Source: Actinoallomurus sp963736325
GTDB taxonomy: Bacteria > Actinomycetota > Actinomycetes > Streptosporangiales > Streptosporangiaceae
Assembly (NCBI GenBank): GCA_963736325.1
Contig: CAVTOG010000018.1
Span: forward strand, 54,104-118,103
Direction: 5' to 3'
DNA: 64,000 bases
Part shown: piece after piece, positions 45,965 to 55,010 of the stretch
How positions within the stretch are numbered: the first letter of the stretch is position 1
How the letters are laid out: every line of letters begins with the position of its first letter
The notes under the pieces: generated by a model
Database searches by the model: none
The model's input: the letters and a program-made list of their open reading frames with translations, nothing else
Told to the model about the DNA's origin: nothing
Position numbers and translations under genes: made by a program

Positions 45965-47950
45965 GTGGACACCGATCCCGCGGCGTCCGGATGGCGCGAG
46001 ACGGGCGAGCGGCTGCGGGTGTTACGTCACCTGCCGGAGCTGCGCGGCCTGCCCCGACGCCGCCTGCGCGCCCTCGAACCGGCCCTGCTCGTCGTCTCCC
46101 CCGGTGACGTCGTCTGCGAGCGCGGCGAGCCCGCCGACCGGATCTACGCGCTCGCCTCCGGCGAACTCGACGGGCCGGTGACCGCGAACGGCGGCCGGTA
46201 CTCCTCCACCGTGCGCGCGGTCACCGCCGCACGCCTGTGGACGCTCCCCTCCGCCGATGCCGCGCCCGGTGTCCCCGCCGGCTCCGGGCTGCGCGTCGAG
46301 GCGCACCGGATCGGGCAGCGGGCGGGCGGCAGGGAGACGCTGCGCGAGGTGTCCCTGACGGTCGAGCCCGGCACGCTCGTCGCGATCGCCGGTGCGAGCG
46401 GCAGCGGGAAGACGACACTGCTCGACGCGCTCTCCGGCGTACGTCCGCCGTCGTCGGGCGAGGTGCGCCGCGACGAGGGGTCCTTCGGCTATGTACCGCA
46501 GGACGACATCATCCACCGGGAGCTGTCCCTCGTACGGACGCTGCGGTACGCGGCACGGCTACGGCTCCCCGCCGGCACGACGGCGGACCGGATCGAGGAG
46601 GCGGTGGGGCGCGTGCTGCGCGCCCTCGACCTGGACGCCCACGCCGGCACGCGGGTCGGCTCGCTGAGCGGCGGCGAGCGCAAGCGCGCGAGCATCGCGG
46701 TCGACCTGCTCACCCGGCCCGGGATCCTGTTCCTCGACGAGCCGACCTCGGGCCTGGACCCGGCGACCGCCTCGGACTTCATGCGCCTGCTGCGCCGCCT
46801 CGCGACCGCCGGCTCGACCGTGGTGCTGACCACCCACAACCCGCCCGACATCTCGCTCTGCGACGAGGTCGCGTTCCTCGCGGGCGGGCGCCTGGCGTTC
46901 CAGGGCACGCCCGCCGCGGCGTGCGCGTACTTCCAGACCGACCACGTCGAGGAGGTCTACGAGCGCCTCGCCGACGAGGACACCCCCGAGGAATGGGGAC
47001 GGCGCTTCGCCTCCGCGCGTACGGGACCGGCGCCGGTCCCGTACGCGCCCGCGCCGTCGTCGGGAGACGGTCGCGGCCGGTGGACGCAGTGGCGGGTGCT
47101 GACCCGGCGCAATGCCGACCTGCTGGCCCGCAACCGGCTGACGGCGGCGATCCTCGTGGGGTCGCCGGTGATGGTGCTGATGATGTTCGCGGTGCTGTTC
47201 CGGCCGCACGCCTTCTCGTACGCGCGGCCGAGCCCGGCCGCGACGGTGATGATCCTGTTCTGGATCGCGTTCGGCGGGTTCTTCTTCGGCCTCACGTACG
47301 GGCTGCTGCAGATCTGCACGGAGGCGGCGATCCTGCGCCGGGAGCGGCTCGCCGGGCTGGGCGTGGTCCCGTACGTCGCCGCGAAGGTCACGGTGTTGTT
47401 GCCGCTGCTGGCGGCGGCGGACGTGGTCATGCTGCTCGTGCTGCGGGCGCTGGGACGGCTGCCGTCCGCGGACGCGGGGACGTACGGGGCGCTGCTCGTG
47501 ACGCTGCTGCTCACGTCGGCGGCGGGGCTCGGGCTCGGCCTGCTCGTCTCGGCCGCCGTCGGCGACCCGGCGCAGGCGACGATGGCGCTGCCGATGCTCT
47601 GCTTCCCGCAGGTGCTGTTCGTCGGGGCGATCCTGCCGGTGCCGGTGATGGCCGCGGCGGGGCGGGTGCTGGCGTACGGGATGTCGAACCGGTGGGCGTT
47701 CGAGGCGCTCGGCCACAGCCTCGGCGTGGCGCGGCTGTGGCGCCGCGGCGCGTCGCCGCTCGGGCCGCCGCTGCTCGCGTCCTACGGCGGGTCGTTCGCA
47801 CGCCCGGTCGCGGTGGACTGGGCGATCCTGGGCGGCTTCACGGCCCTGTTCCTCGGCCTCACCTGCGTGCTTCTGGCGCGCCGTACCGTGTCCGGTCAGC
47901 AGCGTTCGCGGGGCGGAAGGCCGTCGCCGGAGGGGAACCGGTCGCGGTAG
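45965..47950 (+). CDS. ABC-2 exporter with N-terminal cNMP-binding-like domain
   Basis: 661 residues from GTG 45965, five bases after TGGAGGA. Three parts: a Crp/cNMP-like domain (about 18-100, LEPALLVVSPGDVVCERGEP then ADRIYALASGEL); an ATPase (about 115-340) with Walker A GASGSGKTT, LSGGERKRASIA, LFLDEPTSGLD and THNPPDISLCDEV; and an ABC-2 permease of six spans (about 400-645). The domain order ATPase then permease in one chain is the ABCG half-transporter type. Fusion to a regulatory nucleotide-binding-like domain suggests gating by a ligand. It overlaps the end of the convergent PLP gene by 55 bp. Confidence 0.88.
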   Translation: MDTDPAASGWRETGERLRVLRHLPELRGLPRRRLRALEPALLVVSPGDVVCERGEPADRIYALASGELDGPVTANGGRYSSTVRAVTAARLWTLPSADAAPGVPAGSGLRVEAHRIGQRAGGRETLREVSLTVEPGTLVAIAGASGSGKTTLLDALSGVRPPSSGEVRRDEGSFGYVPQDDIIHRELSLVRTLRYAARLRLPAGTTADRIEEAVGRVLRALDLDAHAGTRVGSLSGGERKRASIAVDLLTRPGILFLDEPTSGLDPATASDFMRLLRRLATAGSTVVLTTHNPPDISLCDEVAFLAGGRLAFQGTPAAACAYFQTDHVEEVYERLADEDTPEEWGRRFASARTGPAPVPYAPAPSSGDGRGRWTQWRVLTRRNADLLARNRLTAAILVGSPVMVLMMFAVLFRPHAFSYARPSPAATVMILFWIAFGGFFFGLTYGLLQICTEAAILRRERLAGLGVVPYVAAKVTVLLPLLAAADVVMLLVLRALGRLPSADAGTYGALLVTLLLTSAAGLGLGLLVSAAVGDPAQATMALPMLCFPQVLFVGAILPVPVMAAAGRVLAYGMSNRWAFEALGHSLGVARLWRRGASPLGPPLLASYGGSFARPVAVDWAILGGFTALFLGLTCVLLARRTVSGQQRSRGGRPSPEGNRSR

Positions 47951-49371
47951 GTCTCCTCGGCGAAGCGGAGGAAGCACTCGACGTCGGCGAGGTTCGACGC
48001 GAGCCCGACGGACACGCGGATCGCGCCGCCGCTCGGGAGGCCGAGGATCTCCAGGTACTCATCCAGCGTGCCGACCCGGCGGCCGGCCGACGCCGCCAGG
48101 GTGTCCCGGTCGATCGCGAACGCCGCCTCGCCGGCGCCGGGGTTGCAGAAACACCCCGTACGCAGCGAGATCCCCGAAGCGCTGCTGTCACGCTCCACCA
48201 CGCGCTCGTCGACGACGGCGCCGTCCGGGTCGCGGAAGTTGAACGCGACGGTGCCGCCGCGGCGCGAGGTGCCGCGGGGCCCGTACACCTGGACCATCGG
48301 GCGGCCGTTGGTGTGCCGGAGGCCCTGGAGGCGGTGGAGCAGCCAGCCGGTGAGGCACCGTACGCGCCGGTGGATGAGGTCGGCGCCGAGGCGCTCCACC
48401 CACTCGATCCCGGTCGCGACGTCGGGGACGGCGAGGAAGTTGAGGGTGCCGTCCTCGAAGGCGGTCTCGTCGCCGGCGAGGACGTGCCAGCCGCCCTGGG
48501 CGCTCACCGCCTGGATGGTGCCGCCGGCGAACCACGGCCGCCGCAGCCTCGCCAGTGCCTCGCGGCGGGCGATGAGGCAGCCGACCCCGGTCGGGTACCC
48601 GAAGATCTTGTACCAGCTCACCGGGACGAAGTCCGGGTGGACCGCCGAGAGGTCGAGCCGGTTGGTGGGGACGAAGGCCGCCGCGTCGAGCAGCACGTCG
48701 TAGCCGAGGGCGTGGGCGAGGTCGATCCAGTCCGTCGGGTGCTGCACGCCCGTGAAGTTGCTCTGTGCCGGGTAGGCGAACAGCCCGCCGTGCCCGTTCT
48801 CGAGCGCGGCGCGTACGGCCGAGTCGTCGGCGCGCAGCTCCGGGCCGCGTACGGGGACATATTCGACGGCGGCGCCGCGTTCGCGGGCGAACTCCCGTAA
48901 GCCGTTCACCGAATTGTGGTTGTCAAGGGTGAGGACGAAACGTCTATTGTGCCCGAAATCGTATGATTCACCGACCAGCCGGCAGGCCCCGGTGGCGTTC
49001 GGCGTGAAGATCACCGCATACTCGTCCGGCGACGCGTTGAAGTACGCGAGTATTCGCGCGCGGGTCTGCTCGACCAACTCGGTGGCAATTTGGGACGTCG
49101 GATTCGCCGAGTGCGGATTTCCGAAACAAGCGCCGCGCATGCGTACGGCGTGGGCCGATATCTGAGTGTCCGCGGGCAGTCCGGCGCCCCCGTAGTCGAG
49201 GTAGACGTGGCCTCCGGCGTCCAGATATCCGTAGTCCGTCACCCGTAGCTCGTCGAGCCGGCTTGTCAGCCAATAATCCGGATATCGGGCCGTAAAGGCG
49301 GTGTCCGCAAGCTCCTTCCCGATCCTTTCGAGCTTCCAGCGGCTTCCGAGCCCACGCACCCCGTGCCCCAA
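47896..49371 (-). CDS. PLP-dependent class V aminotransferase, MoCo-sulfurase-like
   Basis: 491-residue class V PLP enzyme (cysteine desulfurase fold) most like the N-terminal domain of molybdenum cofactor sulfurases. TTG 49371 with AGGAGG nine bases upstream. Marks: YLDYGGAGLPADTQISAH, GNPHSANPTS, FTPNATGACRLVGESY, DNHNSVNGLREFA, and the PLP lysine in VSWYKIFGYPTGVGCLI; the candidate sulfur-carrying cysteines are in RTGCFCNPGAGE. No MOSC domain follows, so it is a short relative and need not act on molybdenum cofactor. The first 150 codons are distinctly A+T-richer than the rest, a sign of transfer. It overlaps the ABC gene end by 55 bp. Confidence 0.85.
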   Translation of the reverse strand: MGHGVRGLGSRWKLERIGKELADTAFTARYPDYWLTSRLDELRVTDYGYLDAGGHVYLDYGGAGLPADTQISAHAVRMRGACFGNPHSANPTSQIATELVEQTRARILAYFNASPDEYAVIFTPNATGACRLVGESYDFGHNRRFVLTLDNHNSVNGLREFARERGAAVEYVPVRGPELRADDSAVRAALENGHGGLFAYPAQSNFTGVQHPTDWIDLAHALGYDVLLDAAAFVPTNRLDLSAVHPDFVPVSWYKIFGYPTGVGCLIARREALARLRRPWFAGGTIQAVSAQGGWHVLAGDETAFEDGTLNFLAVPDVATGIEWVERLGADLIHRRVRCLTGWLLHRLQGLRHTNGRPMVQVYGPRGTSRRGGTVAFNFRDPDGAVVDERVVERDSSASGISLRTGCFCNPGAGEAAFAIDRDTLAASAGRRVGTLDEYLEILGLPSGGAIRVSVGLASNLADVECFLRFAEETYRDRFPSGDGLPPRERC

Positions 49372-49455
49372 GACGTCCGCGCCTCCTGGTTAGCTTTCTA
49401 TAACCCCAGATATGCCCTTCTTCTGCATTTAATCCTCATAATTCGGGCTAAGCAA

Positions 49456-49467
49456 GGGTTATAACCC
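49456..49467. promoter_or_regulatory. 12-bp palindrome GGGTTATAACCC
   Basis: A perfect palindrome in an AT-rich gap between the PLP gene and the nucleotidyltransferase gene. Just upstream of the PLP gene, GGTTA...TAACC (49390-49407) repeats the same half-sites. Possibly an operator pair for the PLP gene. Confidence 0.4.
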
Positions 49468-49473
49468 CGGAGG

Positions 49474-50211
49474 TCAGCGGCCCAGGCGCGCCCGTACGAC
49501 GAGGTCGTGCAAGGCCGGCTCGGCCGAGGGGTGCTCGGGCAGCGACGAGCGTTCGCGCTCCTCCTCCAGCCGCGCCGTCAGCGCGCGCACGTCGGCGGCG
49601 AGCGTGTCGCGTTCGGGAGCGCCCGGCGGCATCCCGCCGTGCTCGGCGTCCCGCTTCGCCTCGATCAGCTCCGGCAGGTAGCCCGGACCGTGACCCAGCT
49701 TCGTGAGGTCGGCCACGACCTCGCCCGTCCGCATGAGGTGGATGCCGGTGGACAGCACGCGGAACGTGTAGAGCAGCGGCTTCAGCTCGCCCGTACGCTC
49801 GAACAGCCCCCACTGCGTGCGCGCGAACCCGAGGTAGTGGTGCGCGTGATGACGGCTGAGGCAGCCCGGCGCGAGCGCGACCATCTCCTCGTGCACCGGC
49901 GAGGACGACACGACCAGCGGCGACAGCAGCTGTTCGAGGACGTAGCCGTTGCGGCGCAGCAGCATCCGGCAGAACTTCGCCAGGTCGTGCGTGACGAGAT
50001 CGACCTCGACGCCGTCACGGTCCCAGGTGCGGTCGACGGTCTCGACCCCGGCCCGCAGGCCGACGACGTCCTCCAGCGGCATGAGGTGCACGCCCCGCAG
50101 GTCGACGTCGGAGTCGACGGACGGAAAGCCGTAGAGATGCGCGCCGCTGACCGTCGCGAACACCACGTCGCCGGTCACCTCGCCGAGCCACTCCGGCAGG
50201 ACGGCGCTCAC
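49474..50211 (-). CDS. nucleotidyltransferase, DNA polymerase beta superfamily (second of pair)
   Basis: 245 residues from GTG 50211, overlapping the upstream nucleotidyltransferase stop by 4 bp (GTGA). Active site: FATVSGAHLYGFPSVDSDVD then LRGVHLMP, with G-S/A-x-x-Y-G and two Asp (SDVDLRG), as in the COG3541-type predicted nucleotidyltransferases. A third acidic residue is probably in VEVDLVTHDLAKF. The helical C-terminal half (LLRRNGYVLEQLLSP, FARTQWGLFERTGELKPLLY) resembles that family. Substrate unknown; the two linked copies lie near the pnkp-hen1 RNA-repair genes, where such enzymes are sometimes found. Confidence 0.82.
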   Translation of the reverse strand: MSAVLPEWLGEVTGDVVFATVSGAHLYGFPSVDSDVDLRGVHLMPLEDVVGLRAGVETVDRTWDRDGVEVDLVTHDLAKFCRMLLRRNGYVLEQLLSPLVVSSSPVHEEMVALAPGCLSRHHAHHYLGFARTQWGLFERTGELKPLLYTFRVLSTGIHLMRTGEVVADLTKLGHGPGYLPELIEAKRDAEHGGMPPGAPERDTLAADVRALTARLEEERERSSLPEHPSAEPALHDLVVRARLGR

Positions 50212-50909
50212 CGGACGCTCCGCCGCCGTACCGACACCAGGAACTCCTCCACCCGCGCGCGGTCCGGCTCGGCCGGCAGCAGGCTGGTCTCCAGTGCCGC
50301 GTCCATGTCCGCCGTCAGGGACATCCGCCACTCGTCGATCTCCTCCCACGGCACCTCGCCGCGCCGTACGGCGAGCAGGCGCTCGCGGTCGCTCCCGACC
50401 TCGACCATGGGCCGTCCGTGCCGCAGGACGTGCCGCCCGCTCAGCAGGAGGCGCATCAGGTGCATCACGTGCTTCCACCGGGGCTCGCCCTGGTTGCGAA
50501 TGTCGCCGTCGAGCTTGCGGAGCTGGCTCTCGGCGTACCGCAGGAAGGTGCGGTGCACGTGACGGGACAGGAAGGCGTCACGCCGGGCCAGGAGCTCCTC
50601 CCCCGTCTCGGTGATCTTCTCGATCATCGGCGACCATAGGCATTCGAGCACCGTGGGGTTGGCGTCCAGCGCCAGGCCGAGGAAGCGTTCGAGCTCCCAG
50701 GAGAAGCGCTCGGCGTCCGGGCCGTCGACGTGCGTCGGCGGCTTGCCGAACCCCCAGAACATCGGCGTCGGCGCCACGAACACGCCGCGCCGGTCGACGT
50801 CGCTGGCCTCGGTCGTGAGGCCGTACGCACGTGAGCCGACGATGACGGACAGCACCGTGTGGTCGCGGACCAGTTCGTGATCACTCACACCGAGGAGCCT
50901 GGCCGACAT
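50208..50909 (-). CDS. nucleotidyltransferase, DNA polymerase beta superfamily (first of pair)
   Basis: 233-residue relative of the next gene. ATG 50909. Active site SVIVGSRAYGLTTEASDVDR then RGVF gives the G-S-x-x-Y-G and D-x-D pair. The helical domain contains VLECLWSP, YAESQLRKLDGDIRNQGEP, RWKHVMHLMRLLLSGRHVLR, and HGRPMVEVGSDRERLLAVRR. The two genes overlap GTGA and are surely one transcript; their products may form a heterodimer. It is divergent from gnd. Confidence 0.83.
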   Translation of the reverse strand: MSARLLGVSDHELVRDHTVLSVIVGSRAYGLTTEASDVDRRGVFVAPTPMFWGFGKPPTHVDGPDAERFSWELERFLGLALDANPTVLECLWSPMIEKITETGEELLARRDAFLSRHVHRTFLRYAESQLRKLDGDIRNQGEPRWKHVMHLMRLLLSGRHVLRHGRPMVEVGSDRERLLAVRRGEVPWEEIDEWRMSLTADMDAALETSLLPAEPDRARVEEFLVSVRRRSVR

Positions 50910-50982
50910 CTCGTCCGAATCCCACCGATTTTCTGTTATCGGGCTTTGGAGTCGCGACAGGCCAGAGGACTAGTGTCGTCCC

Positions 50983-52407
50983 ATGGGAAGCCAAATCGGT
51001 GTCACCGGCCTCGCCGTAATGGGCCAGAACCTCGCGCGCAACATCGCCCGGCACGGATTCCCGGTGGCCGTGCACAATCGGAGCGGTAGCCGTACCGAGC
51101 AGCTGATGGACCGGTACGGGCACGAAGGCTCCTTCACCCCGGCGTACACGCTGGAGGAGTTCGTCGCGGCGCTCGACCGCCCGCGCCGCGTCGTGATCAT
51201 GGTGAAGGCGGGGAAGCCCGTCGACGCCGTCATCGAAGAGCTGATCCCGCTGCTCGACGAGGGCGACATCATCATCGACGGCGGCAACTCCCACTACGAC
51301 GACACCCGGCGGCGCGAGGCCGCGCTGACCCCGCAGGGAATCCACTTCCTCGGCACCGGCATCTCCGGCGGCGAGGAAGGCGCGCTGAACGGGCCGAGCA
51401 TCATGCCCGGCGGCCCGCGCGAGGCGTACGAGCCGGTCGAGGCGATCCTGACCGCCATCGCGGCCCAGGTCGACGGCACGCCGTGCTGCGACCACATCGG
51501 CCCCGACGCCGCCGGCCACTACGTCAAGATGGCGCACAACGGCATCGAATACGCCGACATGCAGCTCATCGCGGAGGCGTACGACCTGCTGAGCCACGCC
51601 GCCGGCCTGTCCGCCAAGGAGATCGCCGACGTCTTCCGGCAGTGGAACGAAGGCGACCTGGAGTCGTACCTCATCGAGATCACCGCGATCGTCCTCGCCC
51701 AGGACGACGCCGCGACGGGCAAGCCGCTCGTCGAGGTGATCCTCGACCAGGCCGAGCAGAAGGGCACGGGCCGCTGGACGGCCCAGTCCGCCCTCGAACT
51801 GGGCGTCCCGCTCACCGCCATCACCGAAGCCGTCTTCGCCCGCGCTCTGTCCGCGCGCAAGGACCAGCGCGTCAAGGCGTCCCGCACGCTCGCCGGCCCG
51901 ACCGGCGGCACCGCCGGCCCGGAGTTCGTCGACGCCGTACGCGACGCGCTGTACGCCTCGAAGGTCGTCGCGTACGCACAGGGGTTCGAGCAGATCCGCG
52001 CCGCGTCGGAGGAGTACGGCTGGAACGTCCGGCCGGGCACCCTGGCCACCATCTGGCGCGGAGGCTGCATCATCCGCGCCCGCTTCCTCGACCGCATCAA
52101 GGACGCCTACGACGCGGAACCGGACCTGGCCAACCTGCTGCTGAACGACTACTTCGCCGAAGCGATCGCGGGCGGCCAGGAGGCCTGGCGCCAGGTCGTA
52201 CGCACTGCCGTGGACCTGGGCGTCCCGACCCCGGCGTTCTCGTCGGCACTGGCGTACTACGACGGCTTCCGCCGCGAACGCGGCCCGGCCTCCTTGCTCC
52301 AGGGCCTCCGCGACCACTTCGGTGCCCACACCTACCGCCGAATCGACCGCGAGGGCTCCTTCCACGTCCTGTGGTCGGAGGACGGCACCGAGGTGCGGAC
52401 CGACTGA
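50983..52407 (+). CDS. gnd: 6-phosphogluconate dehydrogenase (decarboxylating)
   Basis: 474-residue pentose-phosphate enzyme oxidising 6-phosphogluconate to ribulose 5-phosphate with NADP+. NADP fold IGVTGLAVMGQNLARNIARH with NRSGSRTEQL, then IIDGGNSHYDDT, the signature GTGISGGEEGALNGPSIMPG, and HYVKMAHNGIEYADMQLI with the catalytic lysine. C-terminal WRGGCIIRARFLDRI and the tail are intact. Length equals the long (E. coli-type) class. It lies between the nucleotidyltransferase pair and the pnkp-hen1 pair and is likely unrelated to RNA repair except that it makes ribose phosphate. Confidence 0.96.
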   Translation: MGSQIGVTGLAVMGQNLARNIARHGFPVAVHNRSGSRTEQLMDRYGHEGSFTPAYTLEEFVAALDRPRRVVIMVKAGKPVDAVIEELIPLLDEGDIIIDGGNSHYDDTRRREAALTPQGIHFLGTGISGGEEGALNGPSIMPGGPREAYEPVEAILTAIAAQVDGTPCCDHIGPDAAGHYVKMAHNGIEYADMQLIAEAYDLLSHAAGLSAKEIADVFRQWNEGDLESYLIEITAIVLAQDDAATGKPLVEVILDQAEQKGTGRWTAQSALELGVPLTAITEAVFARALSARKDQRVKASRTLAGPTGGTAGPEFVDAVRDALYASKVVAYAQGFEQIRAASEEYGWNVRPGTLATIWRGGCIIRARFLDRIKDAYDAEPDLANLLLNDYFAEAIAGGQEAWRQVVRTAVDLGVPTPAFSSALAYYDGFRRERGPASLLQGLRDHFGAHTYRRIDREGSFHVLWSEDGTEVRTD

Positions 52408-52413
52408 CAGAGT

Positions 52414-52443
52414 CCCGTGCCGGGGAGGGATCCCCGGCACGGG
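52414..52443. terminator. hairpin between convergent gnd and pnkp
   Basis: CCCGTGCCGGGGA (52414-52426), loop GGGA, exact complement (52431-52443): 13-bp perfect stem 6 bp after the gnd stop. Likely bidirectional. Confidence 0.75.
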
Positions 52444-52475
52444 CGGTCACGTCCCGAGAAACCCGGCGCGCGCGG

Positions 52476-55010
52476 TCACAGGCGAGGGTCGACGGGTTCG
52501 GATTCCAGGGCCAGGACCGCGAAGACCGGCTGGTGGACGCGCCACAGTGGTTCGCCGGCGGCCAGGCGGTCCAGGGACTCCAGGCCCAGGGCGTACTCGC
52601 GCATCGCCAAGGAGCGTTTGCGGCCCAGGGACCGGCCGCGGAGGCGCTCCAGGTGCTCCGGTTCGGTGTAGTCCGGGCCGTAGATGATCCTGAGGTACTC
52701 GCGGCCCCGGCACTTCACACCCGGCTGCACCAGGCGGCGGCCTCCGTCCGGGCCCGTGTCGCGGCGGGGGTCCAGCGGCTTCACCACCATGCCCTCGCCG
52801 CCGCTCCCGGTGAGTTCCTCCCACCATTTCACCGCGGGCGTCTCGTCGGCGGACAGGTCCAGGACGCGGTACGAGGTCGGCGCGAACAGCTCGTCGGCCG
52901 CGGCCAGGCGGTCCGCGATCTCGAGATGCCACAGGTGGTCGTGCTCGGCGTACGAACGTCCCTCGCCCGCGAGCACCTGGAACGGCGCCAGGCGCAGGCC
53001 CGAGAGCCCCTCCACCGGGCCGCAGTAGCGCGCGTACGCGTCGCGAAACAGGGACGCGTTCGCGGACCGGCGGTCCACTCGCTCGCGCAAGGAGCCCACG
53101 TCGACGCCGCGGGACGCGGCGCGTGCCAGGGCGTCCGCCGCCATCGGCAGCGCGGCGCCCGCCGCGGCTCCGGTGGCCGCGTACTGGTCGCGCAGGAGCT
53201 CCACCGCCTTCACCGACCAGGGCATCAGCTCACAGTCGAGCACCAGCCAGCCCGTCTCCAGCTCGTCGAAGAGGAAGCCGGCCGCCGACCGTACCCTCGC
53301 CAGGAACTCCTCCGTCAGCTCACGCGTGCGGAAGAACGACCGGCCGGTGCGGGTGTGGACGGCGCCGGTGGTGCCGTCGTCCACGCCGAAGCGGGCGGCG
53401 GCGACATCGGCGTCCCTGGCCACCACGACGATGGCGCGCGAGCCCATGTGCTTCTCCTCGCACACGACCCGCTCGACGCCCTGCTTGCGGTACGCCGCGA
53501 ACGCCTCGGCCGGGTGTTCGAGGTGGCCGTCGAGCGCGGAGGTGTCGGCGGGCGCCATCGTGGGCGGCAGGTACACGAGCCAGCGCGGGTCGATGGCGAA
53601 CCGGCTCATGACCTCCAGTGCGGGCGGGAGGTTCTCGGCCCGTACGTTGATCCGGCCCATCAGCCGGGTCTCCACGGCCTCCTCGACGTCGCCGATCCGC
53701 AGGACGCCGGACTCGCGCCCGCCCGAGGGCGACGGGGCGGCGAGCGGGCGGACCGGTTCGTACCAGACCTGGTGCGCCGGCACGGACACCAGCTCGCGCT
53801 CGGGGTAGCGCAGCGCGGTCAGCGAGCCGCCGAACACGCAGCCGGTGTCGACGCACAGCGTGTTGTTCACCCATTCCGCCGAGGGCACGGGCGTGTGGCC
53901 GTAGACGACCATGGCGTCGCCCCGGTAGTCCTCGGCCCACGGGTAGCGCACCGGCAGGCCGTACTCGTCGGTCTCGCCGGTCGTCTCGCCGTAGAGGGCG
54001 AAGGAGCGCACGCGGCCGGACGCACGGCCGTGGAAGGACTCCTTCAGGCCGGCGTGCGCGACGACGAGGCGTCCCCCGTCGAGGACGAGGTGGCTGACCA
54101 GGCCGTCGATGAACGTCAGCACCGAGGCGCGGAACTCCGGTGACTCGGCGGACAGCTGCTCCAGCGTCTCGGCAAGGCCGTGCGCGACCTTGACCTTGGT
54201 GCCCTTCAATGCGCGGGCCAGCTTGTTCTCGTGGTTGCCGGGCACGCAGAGCGCGGTGCCGTCCTGGACCATTCCCATGGCGAGGCGGAGCGCGCCGGGG
54301 GTGTCCGGGCCCCGGTCGACGAGGTCGCCGAGCAGCACGGCCGTACGGCCCAGAGGGTGCGCGGCGCCGACCGCACGCCCCGCGTCGTCGCGCGCGATCA
54401 CGTATCCGAGCGCGGTCAGCAGCTCCTCGAACTCCGAGCGGCAGCCGTGCACGTCGCCGATGATGTCGAACGGCCCGGTCACCTCGCGCCGGTCCGGCCA
54501 CGCCTTCTCGTAAGTGACGACGGCCTCGTCGATGTCGTCGCCGCGCAGCACGTACGTCCGCTTGAACTGGCGTTCCAGCTCGCGCATGCCGCGCCGCAGC
54601 TCGCGGCGCTGCCGGGGGACGACGTGGTCGGGCAGGTCGCGGTCGGTGCGCGCGGTGTTCCGCTCCTTCGCGACGCTCTCCGGCACGTCGAGCACGACGG
54701 CGACCGCGAGCACGTCATGCTCCTTGGCGATCCGCAGGAGCTGCTGGCGGGGGCGCGACTGGACGTTCGTCGCGTCGACGACGGTGAGCAGTCCGCGCCG
54801 CAGCCTCGTCGCCACGATGTGGTGCAGGAGCTCGAACGCGTCGGTGGTGGCGGACTGGTCGTTCTCGTCGTCGGACACCGTCGCCCGGCAGTGGTCGGAC
54901 GAGACGACCTGCGTGGGCTTGAAGTGCCGTCGCGCGAAGTGCGACTTGCCGGAGCCGGACACGCCGACCAGCACGACGAGCCCCATCTCGGGGATCCTCA
55001 GCTCGGTCAT
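52476..55010 (-). CDS. pnkp: bacterial polynucleotide kinase-phosphatase-ligase Pnkp
   Basis: 844-residue end-healing and sealing enzyme for cut RNA. ATG 55010 overlaps the hen1 stop (ATGA). Three domains in order: 5' kinase with P-loop GVSGSGKS (residues 16-23); metallophosphoesterase for 2',3'-phosphate ends (IIGDVHG at about 185, GDLVDRGPDT, GNHENK, HAGLKES); and an adenylyltransferase with motif I KHMGSR, Lys520. The ligase part needs Hen1 to seal. Known partners repair ribotoxin-cleaved tRNA, with Hen1 methylating the 2'-OH before sealing to block a second cut. Codon use is normal. Confidence 0.95.
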   Translation of the reverse strand: MTELRIPEMGLVVLVGVSGSGKSHFARRHFKPTQVVSSDHCRATVSDDENDQSATTDAFELLHHIVATRLRRGLLTVVDATNVQSRPRQQLLRIAKEHDVLAVAVVLDVPESVAKERNTARTDRDLPDHVVPRQRRELRRGMRELERQFKRTYVLRGDDIDEAVVTYEKAWPDRREVTGPFDIIGDVHGCRSEFEELLTALGYVIARDDAGRAVGAAHPLGRTAVLLGDLVDRGPDTPGALRLAMGMVQDGTALCVPGNHENKLARALKGTKVKVAHGLAETLEQLSAESPEFRASVLTFIDGLVSHLVLDGGRLVVAHAGLKESFHGRASGRVRSFALYGETTGETDEYGLPVRYPWAEDYRGDAMVVYGHTPVPSAEWVNNTLCVDTGCVFGGSLTALRYPERELVSVPAHQVWYEPVRPLAAPSPSGGRESGVLRIGDVEEAVETRLMGRINVRAENLPPALEVMSRFAIDPRWLVYLPPTMAPADTSALDGHLEHPAEAFAAYRKQGVERVVCEEKHMGSRAIVVVARDADVAAARFGVDDGTTGAVHTRTGRSFFRTRELTEEFLARVRSAAGFLFDELETGWLVLDCELMPWSVKAVELLRDQYAATGAAAGAALPMAADALARAASRGVDVGSLRERVDRRSANASLFRDAYARYCGPVEGLSGLRLAPFQVLAGEGRSYAEHDHLWHLEIADRLAAADELFAPTSYRVLDLSADETPAVKWWEELTGSGGEGMVVKPLDPRRDTGPDGGRRLVQPGVKCRGREYLRIIYGPDYTEPEHLERLRGRSLGRKRSLAMREYALGLESLDRLAAGEPLWRVHQPVFAVLALESEPVDPRL

